From: Prolixibacteraceae bacterium
GTDB taxonomy: Bacteria > Bacteroidota > Bacteroidia > Bacteroidales > Prolixibacteraceae
Direction: 5' to 3'
Assembly: GCA_023229575.1 (NCBI GenBank)
Contig: JALNYZ010000019.1
Span: forward strand, 9,801-73,800
Length of the DNA stretch: 64,000 nt
Numbering within the stretch: position 1 is the stretch's first letter; every line of letters starts with the position of its first letter. The position numbers and the translations under genes are program-made. Under the pieces are notes generated by a model. It worked only from the letters and a program-made list of their open reading frames with translations. It searched no databases and was not told the DNA's origin. Positions 36,908 to 44,154 of this stretch are shown in pieces.

Positions 36908-37906
36908 ATGTACATCGTCGAAAGTTACACCCTCGCTGTCGTTCTGACCTTCGTGACCATGCTTTGCTGGGGTTCGTGGGCCAACACCCAGAAACTCGCA
37001 GAAAAATCCTGGCGTTTTGAACTCTTTTATTGGGATTACGTGATTGGCATCGTGCTGATGTCCATCCTATTTGCCTTCACTCTGGGAAGTATTGGCGATC
37101 AAGGCCGAAATTTTCTGGCCGATCTTAAGCAAGCTGATTGGTCCAATATACAAAAAGCGATGTTGGGAGGCATTATTTTCAATGCCGCCAATATACTGGT
37201 TGCAGCCGCCATCGCAATCGCAGGTATGTCGGTAGCTTTCCCGGTAGGGATTGGCATTGCCCTTGTTTTAGGCGTGATTATCAACTACATTGCCACTCCG
37301 CAAGGCAATGCCGTTTGGCTGTTTTCCGGTGTCGGCCTCGTCACGTTAGCCATTGTAATTGATGCCCTGGCTTATCGAAGGAAAGCTTCCCAGTCCATGA
37401 AAGTACCAACCAAAGGGATTGTCCTTTCCCTTGTTGGTGGCGTGATGATGGCGCTTTTTTACCGGTTTGTGGCCAGTTCGATGGCTACTGACTTTGTCCA
37501 TCCTGAGGCAGGATTCCTTACTCCCTATACAGCAACGGTCTTTTTCTCCCTGGGTATATTATTCAGCAATCTGATTTTCAATACCATCCTTATGAAAAAG
37601 CCGTTCGAAGGAACTCCTGTAAGTTATAGTCAATATTTCCAAGGTGGACTGAAAGAGCACCTGACAGGTATCCTCGGAGGGATGATTTGGTGCATCGGGA
37701 TGTCATTGAGTATCATCGCGGCAGGTAAGGCCGGTTTTCCGGTTTCCTATGGGCTGGGCCAGGGGGCAACCCTTATCGCAGCTTTGTGGGGTGTGTTTAT
37801 CTGGAAAGAGTTCAAGGGATCAAAGGGAACCTCCGGATTACTGACGGCTATGTTCTTGCTTTTTGTTTTTGGTATCGGATTAATAATTTACGCTGGCAGT
37901 CACTAA
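36908..37906 (+). CDS. Sugar permease of the DMT/GRP (RhaT-like) type, probable ribose transporter
   Basis: A 332-residue protein with about ten membrane helices. CWGSWANTQKLAEKSWRFELFYWDYVIG near the N terminus and GKAGFPVSYGLGQGATLIAALWGVFIWKEFKG near the C terminus are typical of glucose/ribose porters and RhaT-like permeases in the drug/metabolite superfamily. As last gene of the rbsK-nucleoside hydrolase-ADP-ribosylglycohydrolase set it is best read as the ribose importer. Ribose as the substrate is inferred from context, not from residues. Confidence 0.8.
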   Translation: MYIVESYTLAVVLTFVTMLCWGSWANTQKLAEKSWRFELFYWDYVIGIVLMSILFAFTLGSIGDQGRNFLADLKQADWSNIQKAMLGGIIFNAANILVAAAIAIAGMSVAFPVGIGIALVLGVIINYIATPQGNAVWLFSGVGLVTLAIVIDALAYRRKASQSMKVPTKGIVLSLVGGVMMALFYRFVASSMATDFVHPEAGFLTPYTATVFFSLGILFSNLIFNTILMKKPFEGTPVSYSQYFQGGLKEHLTGILGGMIWCIGMSLSIIAAGKAGFPVSYGLGQGATLIAALWGVFIWKEFKGSKGTSGLLTAMFLLFVFGIGLIIYAGSH

Positions 37907-37908
37907 AG

Positions 37909-38040
37909 AAGGATAAAGGATAAAGTCAAAAGTATAAAGGAAGGACGCTGCAATCATGATTGTAACGTTTTAATACATATCAATAAAAGTCCCTTACCCA
38001 CGAATCCCACTTTATCCTTTATCCTTTTTACTTTATCCTT
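37909..38040. repeat. Word-based inverted repeat, GGATAAAG family, copy 3
   Basis: The left arm (37909-37940) starts 2 bases after the permease stop codon and the right arm is at 38008-38040. The inner end of the right arm, read inward, continues past the words as AAAGTGGGATTCGTG. Copy 1 has AAAGTGGGATTTGTG, so these two copies share sequence beyond the repeated words. Confidence 0.8.
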
Positions 38041-38041
38041 A

Positions 38042-38120
38042 AAATAAAGCAAGTTTCGAACAAAAAAAAGAGGGAACCCGATGGGCTCCCTCTTTTTTTT
38101 GTTCGAAACTTGCTTTATTT
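38042..38120. terminator. Very long bidirectional terminator hairpin at the end of csp
   Basis: Arms of about 38 bases (38042-38079 with 38083-38120) pair with a single internal mismatch around a tiny loop. The GC core (GAGGG...CCCTC) is flanked by eight A and eight T residues, giving a T-run on both strands. The stem reaches into the TAA stop of the cold-shock gene. It lies between the convergent permease and csp genes. Confidence 0.88.
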
Positions 38121-38310
38121 AAGCTTGTTTTACGTTTACAGCGATAAGACCTTTTCTTCCATCTTGTAGTTCGAAAGTTACATGGTCGTTTTCTTTAATT
38201 TGATCGATTAAGCCAGTTACGTGTACAAAGTACTCATTTTGAGACTCATCGTCTTTGATAAACCCAAACCCTTTAGTTACATTAAAGAATTTGACAATTC
38301 CTTTACTCAT
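38119..38310 (-). CDS. Cold-shock domain protein
   Basis: A 63-residue CspA-type OB-fold protein. The RNP1 motif KGFGFIKDD (about 13-21) and the RNP2-like YFVHVTGL (about 27-34) mark nucleic-acid binding. Such proteins act as RNA chaperones or antiterminators. It lies downstream of clpX on the same strand but has its own -7-like box TACCTTTG at 38336-38343. Its 3' end is part of an exceptionally long hairpin. Confidence 0.93.
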   Translation of the reverse strand: MSKGIVKFFNVTKGFGFIKDDESQNEYFVHVTGLIDQIKENDHVTFELQDGRKGLIAVNVKQA

Positions 38311-38363
38311 TTGTTATAATAATTTTAATTCGTTTCAAAGGTAATAATATTTATCACAATACG

Positions 38364-39587
38364 TTAACCTGCCTGAAGTCGTAAAGTACTGATTCTTTCT
38401 ATTTTTTCTGAAGCAAATTCCGGGGTGATAACCATACTGGTACCACCTACAGATGGCATGTCAAACATGGCATCGATCATGATGGTTTCGCAGATGGACC
38501 TCAATCCGCGTGCACCCAGTTTGAATTCGATGGCCTTGTCAACGATCACATTCAATGTCTCCTCTTTGAACTCCAGTTTTATTCCATCCATCTCGAACAG
38601 TTTATGGTACTGTTTGATGATCGAATTTTTGGGCTCAGTCAAAATTCTGCGCAACGATTCCCTGTCGAGCGGAACAAGATAGGTAAGCACCGGAAGGCGA
38701 CCCACAATTTCAGGGATCAATCCGAAGGCGCGCAAATCCTGTGGTGAGACATATTGAAGCAAGTGGTCCCTGTCGATTTTCCCGTGTTCGGCAATGGCTT
38801 TGTAACCAACCACTTTGGTATTGAGTCGCAAGCCTATCTTCCTTTCGATGCCTTCGAAAGCTCCTCCGCATACGAACAAAATATTTTTTGTATCAACGGG
38901 GATCATCTTTTGTTCTGGATGTTTTCTGCCTCCTTGCGGCGGCACATTCACAATGGCCCCCTCAAGCAGTTTCAGCAATCCCTGTTGCACCCCTTCGCCC
39001 GAAACATCCCTGGTAATAGATGGATTGTCCCCTTTCCGGGCAATTTTATCTATTTCGTCAATAAAGACGATGCCACGTTCGGCAGCCTCCACGTTGTAAT
39101 CGGCAGCCTGAAGCAAACGCGTAAGCAAACTTTCAATATCCTCTCCCACATATCCCGCTTCTGTCAGAACTGTCGCATCGACAATGGTAAACGGAACATG
39201 CAACATTCGGGCGATGGTCTTGGCAAGCAGGGTTTTACCTGTTCCGGTTGGTCCAACCAGGATAATATTTGATTTTTCAATCTCAGTACCATCCTCGGTT
39301 ACTTTTTGGTTCAGTCTCTTGTAATGGTTGTAGACAGCTACCGAAAGGATTCTTTTGGCATCGTCCTGTCCGATTACATATTGGTCAAGAAATGCTTTGA
39401 TCTCCCTGGGTTTCTTTAATTCAACCCCCTTCAGGTCAAAGCCCTCATTTTTCTTGAACTCCTCCTCAACGATCGAATGGGCTTGTTCAATGCAATTCTC
39501 ACAGATATGGCCCTCCATACCGGCGATGAGCAGTTGAACATCCTTCTTCTCGCGTCCGCAAAACGAACATCTGTCTACTTTCTTCAT
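38364..39587 (-). CDS. clpX: ATP-dependent Clp protease ATP-binding subunit ClpX
   Basis: ClpX unfolds substrates and feeds them to ClpP. The 407-residue protein has an N-terminal zinc-binding domain (CSFCG...CENC, about 8-36), Walker A GPTGTGKT, Walker B IVFIDEIDKIA, the pore loop AGYVGED, and sensor motifs with ARGLRSI near the C terminus. It lies 33 bases downstream of clpP on the same strand, so a clpP-clpX operon is likely. Confidence 0.97.
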   Translation of the reverse strand: MKKVDRCSFCGREKKDVQLLIAGMEGHICENCIEQAHSIVEEEFKKNEGFDLKGVELKKPREIKAFLDQYVIGQDDAKRILSVAVYNHYKRLNQKVTEDGTEIEKSNIILVGPTGTGKTLLAKTIARMLHVPFTIVDATVLTEAGYVGEDIESLLTRLLQAADYNVEAAERGIVFIDEIDKIARKGDNPSITRDVSGEGVQQGLLKLLEGAIVNVPPQGGRKHPEQKMIPVDTKNILFVCGGAFEGIERKIGLRLNTKVVGYKAIAEHGKIDRDHLLQYVSPQDLRAFGLIPEIVGRLPVLTYLVPLDRESLRRILTEPKNSIIKQYHKLFEMDGIKLEFKEETLNVIVDKAIEFKLGARGLRSICETIMIDAMFDMPSVGGTSMVITPEFASEKIERISTLRLQAG

Positions 39588-39620
39588 TCTTTAATAATTA
39601 GTAAAAAGCAAGGAGCCCTA

Positions 39621-40301
39621 TTATTTTTTCTGACGCATCAGAATTTCGTCGATCATACCATAATCTTTGGCCTCTTCGGCTGTCATCCAATAATCCCTGT
39701 CTGAATCCTTTTCCACCTTTTCGAGCGTCTGTCCCGAATGAAATGCAATAATCTCATACAGTTCCCGTTTCAACTTCATGATCTCCCTTGCCGTAATTTC
39801 AATATCAGATGCCTGTCCCTGGGCTCCACCCATTGGTTGGTGGATCATAATCCGGGAGTGCTTCAGTGCTGAGCGTTTCCCCTTTTCGCCGGCAGTCATC
39901 AGCACGGCGGCCATAGAGGCAGCCATGCCGGTACATATTGTGGCGATGTTACAATTGATGTATTGCATGGTATCGTAAATTCCCAATCCTGCATGTACCG
40001 AACCACCAGGCGAATTGAAGTAGATCTGAATATCTTTCCCCGGATCAGAGGATTCAAGAAATAGGAGTTGTGCCTGAATAATATTTGCCACATCATCATC
40101 GATCGCAACTCCCAGAAAGATAATCCTATCCATCATTAACCTGGAGAAGACATCCATTTGTGCAATGTTCATCTGACGCTCTTCAATGATGGTTGGGGAG
40201 ATATAACTTGCGTGAATAGATTGAAATTTATGAAGGGATAAGCTACTGATCCCCATCTGCTTTGTCGCAAATTTGCGAAATTCGTCACTTGGTAGGCTCA
40301 T
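39621..40301 (-). CDS. clpP: ATP-dependent Clp protease proteolytic subunit ClpP
   Basis: The serine peptidase of the ClpXP complex, 226 residues. The triad is visible: Ser129 in GMAASMAA, His154 in MIHQPMGG and Asp203 in DRDYWMTA. FNSPGGSV near 96-102 forms the oxyanion region. An N-terminal stretch of about 45 residues precedes the conserved ERQMNIAQMD start and may include a propeptide. It sits between tig and clpX, the usual bacterial order. A hairpin lies in its leader. Confidence 0.97.
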   Translation of the reverse strand: MSLPSDEFRKFATKQMGISSLSLHKFQSIHASYISPTIIEERQMNIAQMDVFSRLMMDRIIFLGVAIDDDVANIIQAQLLFLESSDPGKDIQIYFNSPGGSVHAGLGIYDTMQYINCNIATICTGMAASMAAVLMTAGEKGKRSALKHSRIMIHQPMGGAQGQASDIEITAREIMKLKRELYEIIAFHSGQTLEKVEKDSDRDYWMTAEEAKDYGMIDEILMRQKK

Positions 40302-40333
40302 GATAAAACGATTTTAAAATGAAAAAACTCTGT

Positions 40334-40378
40334 AAAATCGAACCGTTCATTTGTTGTCAAAGCGAATGGTTCGATTTA
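40334..40378 (-). other. Hairpin in the tig-clpP spacer
   Basis: A perfect 10-base-pair outer stem (AAATCGAACC at 40335-40344 with GGTTCGATTT at 40368-40377) extends inward with wobble pairs. On the minus strand it is followed after a few bases by a run of six T residues. It could end tig transcripts or act as a leader element of clpP. A TAACTTTG box at 40379-40386 could start clpP transcription just before it. Confidence 0.5.
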
Positions 40379-40441
40379 CAAAGTTACTAAAATACCCCTT
40401 CCAATTATCCATTATAGGGATATTCTCACCAAAATGGAACG

Positions 40442-41797
40442 CTATTTTTCAAAAAGGTCGTCGAAAGCTTTCTGAGAAACGGATTTTACATCCAGTTGTG
40501 CACTTACTTTGATGAACTCCAGAACAAGGCTTTCCGATTTCTTTTCGATCAGGCGATGACGCTCTTCTTCGTTCTTCAGGATGGATTTGGCATAGTTGTC
40601 GAGGTACTCATCCGGTACATTAAACATGCCATACTGGCGGAATTGCATCAGGGCTGACTCCCTGGCCAACGCAATTACATCTGCCTCACTTACCTGTATT
40701 TGATTGTCTTTTGACAAACGGTTTTTGATCAGCGTCCATTCCAAATCTTGTACAAAATGCGGAAACTCCTCTTCTACCTGTTCTTTGGTAATCTTCTCAT
40801 TTGAGTAAACAAGCCATCTTTTCAAAAATTCTTCCGGCAACTTCATCCCAACGTATTTTACAAGAGCCTCCTTGGTATCCAGAAGGAACCGGTATTCAGA
40901 GGAGTAGCCCAGATTGGCTTTCAGATCTTCTGTAATTTTTTCCCTGAACTGTTCAATGGTGGTAACATCAGTCACGCCACCCAGCGATTTCCGGAACAAC
41001 TCTTCGTTGAGCCCGGCAGGAACAAAGGTGTTAACTTTTGAGATAGTAAGTTCAAAGTCAGAAGTCAGTGCTTCCGCTTGTGCATCGTCAATTTTCAGAA
41101 CCTGTTTCAGGTAGTGGTCATTTTCAAATGCTACTTTTGGATTGAATTTCACCACATCGGCAGCACCTTTGTCTAAAAGCGCTTTCTTTTCCTTTTTGGC
41201 TTTCACCATATTGATAGGTACCTGTACCTCTTCAAGGGAGATTCCACTTTCCAGCACAGCGCCGTTTTCGTCCAATTGTTTGATGCTGCCTACCAGGTTG
41301 TCCTTTTCGGTTGATTTTTCCGCATCCACATAACTGCCATAGCGATTTTGAAATGCCTCTATCTGATTGTTGACCATCTCTTCATCAATGGCGATCTCAT
41401 AGTAGGGCAGTTTGCCAACTTTCTTGAAATCAATATCAATCACCGGAGAGAGGCCAAGATCAAAAACAAATTCAAACGTCTCATCCGTATCGAAATTGAG
41501 AGGCTTTTGCTCTGTTTCATTTGGCAGGGGCTCTCCAAGAATTTGAAGGTTTTCGTCGTGGATGTATTTGTTGAGCTGGCTGCTCAGTATCTTGTTGATC
41601 TCCTCGGCAAGAACTGCCTTGCCATACATTTTTTTGATCAGTCCTGCAGGTACCATACCTTTGCGGAAACCGGGCATGTTGGCTTTTTTGCGGTAATCTT
41701 TCAGTGTCTCGTTAACTGTGGCTTCGTAATCGCCCTTATCAATGGAGAGTCTTACCACTGCATTCAGCTCATCGGAGTTTGTTCTGGAAATGTTCAT
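40442..41797 (-). CDS. tig: Trigger factor (ribosome-associated chaperone)
   Basis: It binds nascent chains at the ribosome exit. The 451-residue protein starts at the ATG at 41797; a longer open frame runs into the tRNA gene and is rejected. The N-terminal ribosome-binding domain includes the signature-like KKANMPGFRKGMVPAGLIKKMYG (usual GFRxGKxP). A PPIase-like middle region (about 150-235) lacks clear FKBP active-site residues, as is common in Bacteroidota. A helical C-terminal chaperone domain follows. The 3' neighbours are clpP and clpX. Confidence 0.93.
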   Translation of the reverse strand: MNISRTNSDELNAVVRLSIDKGDYEATVNETLKDYRKKANMPGFRKGMVPAGLIKKMYGKAVLAEEINKILSSQLNKYIHDENLQILGEPLPNETEQKPLNFDTDETFEFVFDLGLSPVIDIDFKKVGKLPYYEIAIDEEMVNNQIEAFQNRYGSYVDAEKSTEKDNLVGSIKQLDENGAVLESGISLEEVQVPINMVKAKKEKKALLDKGAADVVKFNPKVAFENDHYLKQVLKIDDAQAEALTSDFELTISKVNTFVPAGLNEELFRKSLGGVTDVTTIEQFREKITEDLKANLGYSSEYRFLLDTKEALVKYVGMKLPEEFLKRWLVYSNEKITKEQVEEEFPHFVQDLEWTLIKNRLSKDNQIQVSEADVIALARESALMQFRQYGMFNVPDEYLDNYAKSILKNEEERHRLIEKKSESLVLEFIKVSAQLDVKSVSQKAFDDLFEK

Positions 41798-41813
41798 ACG
41801 ATTGTTTATCAAG

Positions 41814-41895
41814 TGCGGACGAAGGGACTCGAACCCCCACGCCTCTCGGCACCAGATCCTAAGTCTGGCACGGCTACCAATTACGCCACGTCCGC
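41814..41895 (-). tRNA. tRNA-Leu (anticodon UAG)
   Basis: On the minus strand the gene begins GCGGACG and ends CGTCCGC plus discriminator A, giving a perfect 7-base-pair acceptor stem. The anticodon stem CCAGA/TCTGG encloses the loop CTTAGGA with anticodon TAG. A long variable arm (class II) and a GGTTCGAGTCC T-arm are present. CCA is not encoded. It lies 17 bases upstream of the tig start codon, so tig may be co-transcribed and released by tRNA processing. Confidence 0.96.
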
Positions 41896-41908
41896 ATTTT
41901 TCGAGCTG

Positions 41909-41916
41909 CAAATATA
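41909..41916 (-). promoter_or_regulatory. -7 element upstream of tRNA-Leu
   Basis: TATATTTG on the minus strand fits the Bacteroidota -7 box and would start transcription just before the mature tRNA 5' end. No clear TTG was seen at the expected upstream spacing. Confidence 0.45.
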
Positions 41917-41942
41917 CGATTATTTTTAATTCAGACTACCTG

Positions 41943-42000
41943 ACGCGTGAAATATGTATAAAGAAGCCGCTTACGGCTTCTTTATACATATTTCACGCGT
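41943..42000. terminator. Perfect 27-base-pair hairpin at the end of lptB
   Basis: Arms 41943-41969 and 41974-42000 are perfect reverse complements around a 4-base loop (CTTA). The right arm contains the last two codons and the TGA stop of lptB. The GC-rich loop end (GAAGCCG/CGGCTTC) followed by TTTATA suggests a terminator, though the T-run is interrupted. It separates lptB from the tRNA-tig promoter. Confidence 0.8.
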
Positions 42001-42769
42001 CCCCGCTTACCTCCAACGGCTCTTCATCCGCTTCTTTCCTGGAAGGCCGCCGCAGTTCAAAGTTCTGTCCAAGATAGAGTCTCCGGACTTCATCGTCGGC
42101 AGCCAGTTCTTCGGCGGTTCCGCTGTTTAAGATACGCCCGTCATATAAAAGATAAGACCTGTCGGTGATCGAGAGGGTCTCATGCACATTGTGGTCGGTA
42201 ATCAGAATTCCGATGTTCTTCTCTTTTAGCTTGAATACAATTTGCTGAATATCTTCCACGGCAATCGGGTCAACACCCGCGAAAGGTTCGTCCAACAAAA
42301 TAAAAGCCGGATTAATGGCCAAACATCTGGCTATTTCCGTTCTTCTGCGCTCACCGCCGGAAAGTTGTATCCCCAGACTTTTCCGTATGTGTTGCAAACC
42401 GAATTCCGTCAACAGTGACTCCAACTTTTCGTGCTGATATGCTTTCGGAAAATCGGTCATCTCAAGAATAGAACGGATGTTGTCTTCGACACTCATCTGT
42501 CTGAAAACGGATGCTTCCTGAGCCAGATAACCAATGCCAAGTTTTGCCCTTTTGTAAACGGGGAAGGAGGTTATATCGGTATCATCCAAAAAAATTGTTC
42601 CACCATTGGCTTTGATCAGACCAACAATCATGTAAAAAGAGGTCGTTTTCCCAGCCCCGTTGGGTCCCAGCAACCCAACAATTTCGCCCTGTTCCAATTC
42701 GATCGAAACGCCCTTTACGACTGTCCGGTTACGGTATTTCTTTACGATGTTTTCAGCTCTTAGCTTCAT
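41993..42769 (-). CDS. lptB: LPS export ABC transporter ATP-binding protein LptB
   Basis: It powers lipopolysaccharide transport from the inner membrane through the Lpt bridge. The 258-residue protein has Walker A GPNGAGKTT, Q-loop YLAQEASVFRQMSVEDNI, signature LSGGERRR, Walker B ILLDEPFAGVDP and the H-loop ITDHNVHET. The YLAQEASVFR and FAGVDPIAVEDIQ segments are specific to LptB among ABC ATPases. The start is ATG at 42769. No lptC, lptF or lptG is nearby. An AGTGACTAA inverted repeat separates it from tatC. Confidence 0.95.
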   Translation of the reverse strand: MKLRAENIVKKYRNRTVVKGVSIELEQGEIVGLLGPNGAGKTTSFYMIVGLIKANGGTIFLDDTDITSFPVYKRAKLGIGYLAQEASVFRQMSVEDNIRSILEMTDFPKAYQHEKLESLLTEFGLQHIRKSLGIQLSGGERRRTEIARCLAINPAFILLDEPFAGVDPIAVEDIQQIVFKLKEKNIGILITDHNVHETLSITDRSYLLYDGRILNSGTAEELAADDEVRRLYLGQNFELRRPSRKEADEEPLEVSGDA

Positions 42770-42812
42770 GTCTGTAATATCTATGTTTGATCTCTTGTCT
42801 TTAAGTGCCTGA

Positions 42813-42926
42813 AGTGAACTAAAGTGACTAGAGTGACTAAAGTACTTCGCAACTTGCAATATATGACCTAATATCAGGAGTCCCCAACTTTATTAACTTT
42901 AGTCACTCTAGTCACTTTAGTCACTT
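42813..42926. repeat. Word-based inverted repeat, AGTGACTAA family, copy 3
   Basis: The left arm (42813-42843) and right arm (42896-42926) are almost exact reverse complements over about 31 bases. Both contain the unique variant GTGACTAGAG, which would break pairing if only one arm had changed. The right arm ends just before the TAG stop of tatC. Confidence 0.88.
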
Positions 42927-42929
42927 CTC

Positions 42930-43796
42930 CTAAGCTTCCAGCAAATCAACCTCCTTGCGCCGCTTTTCCACCATCCGTGCCATCAAAATACCCAGCTCAT
43001 ACAAAAGCGCAAGGGGTCCGGTAACCAGCAACATACTGAATGCATCGGGAGGTGTGATAATGGCAGCCAGACAAAGTAGCACGATGAAAGCATGCTTGCG
43101 GTAAGCCCTGAAAAAAGAGGTACCCGCCAAACCAACTTTGGCCAGAAAATACATAACAATGGGTAATTCAAAAACGATGGCACTACCCAAAACGATGGTA
43201 GTGACAGAACTGATGTATGAGGTAAGATTAATTTGATTAAGTACATCCTGGCTAACCTGGTAGCTGCCAAAAAAATGGGTAGTTAACGGAACAATCAGAT
43301 AATAGCCGAAACAAACCCCCAACAGAAACAGGAATGAACTGTAAACAACGGCTGAGGTTACATGCTTTCGCTCGTTTTCATACAAAGCAGGTCGAACGAA
43401 ACGCCAGAATTCCCACAATATGTATGGAATAGAAATGATGATACCTCCAATGATCGCCAGATTAAGGTGAATGGCAAACTGACCGGACAGTTCGATGTTA
43501 ATTAATTGGAAAGGTTTGGTATTGATCGCCAGGTCAGGCGAATTCAATTGTACTGCCAACCAGCCAAAAAACCTGTTCGTTACGAAATTGGGGTTACGGG
43601 GAGCTAAAATGATGTCGTCAAAAACGAATTGCCTGTTCAGAAATACAATCACCCCAAAAAATACCACCGCAGCCGAAGAACGGACCAAATGCCACCTTAA
43701 CTCTTCGAGATGCTGAAGGAACGACATTTCAGTACCCTTTGAGCCGTTGTCTCCTTTGTTTTTGGAAAAAATCGATTTTTTAACCTTTTCTGCCAT
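42930..43796 (-). CDS. tatC: Sec-independent protein translocase TatC
   Basis: TatC recognises twin-arginine signal peptides. The 288-residue protein shows the N-terminal signature FLQHLEELRWHLVRS, six hydrophobic helices and the conserved FWRFVRPALYENER segment after the second helix. The short tail ends in charged residues. The start is ATG at 43796; the frame is open further but lacks family features. No tatA is adjacent. The DUF362 protein at 57.9 kb carries a twin-arginine signal and is a possible substrate. Confidence 0.95.
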   Translation of the reverse strand: MAEKVKKSIFSKNKGDNGSKGTEMSFLQHLEELRWHLVRSSAAVVFFGVIVFLNRQFVFDDIILAPRNPNFVTNRFFGWLAVQLNSPDLAINTKPFQLINIELSGQFAIHLNLAIIGGIIISIPYILWEFWRFVRPALYENERKHVTSAVVYSSFLFLLGVCFGYYLIVPLTTHFFGSYQVSQDVLNQINLTSYISSVTTIVLGSAIVFELPIVMYFLAKVGLAGTSFFRAYRKHAFIVLLCLAAIITPPDAFSMLLVTGPLALLYELGILMARMVEKRRKEVDLLEA

Positions 43797-44154
43797 GAAA
43801 AATCTGCGTGAATAAAAACTAACACAGCGCGTTCTATCCCATCCTTTAGAAATCCTTATTGATAAGAAAATTGCTCCCTGTGTTATACCATAAACAATTT
43901 CTTTGCGGCAAATATACAATTCTTTACCCATTTGAAATGTCCGCAAAGAAATAATCACACCATCGTAAAAGTTCAAAAAATGAACAGACTACAATTCCTT
44001 TGACCTAGGGACAACTCCATTTTTGTTGGAAAGTCCGTTGCAAAAAGAACTGGTGCAAGAATGTTAAATTTTATCGATATTAATTAATAGTCTTGTTTGC
44101 AGGACAATATTTTGTAACTTAGTATTTTTAATACATAAGGAATAGAATAGACTG
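43797..44154. other. Intergenic region between divergent tatC and recQ
   Basis: A TATATTTG box on the minus strand at 43909-43916 is a likely -7 element for tatC, with a leader of about 110 bases. For recQ an AAGGAA motif (44137-44142) lies about 12 bases before the ATG. No RNA gene or repeat was recognised. Confidence 0.5.

Noticed and set aside
41798..41911. N-terminal extension of trigger factor
   Set aside because: It would translate through the tRNA-Leu gene.
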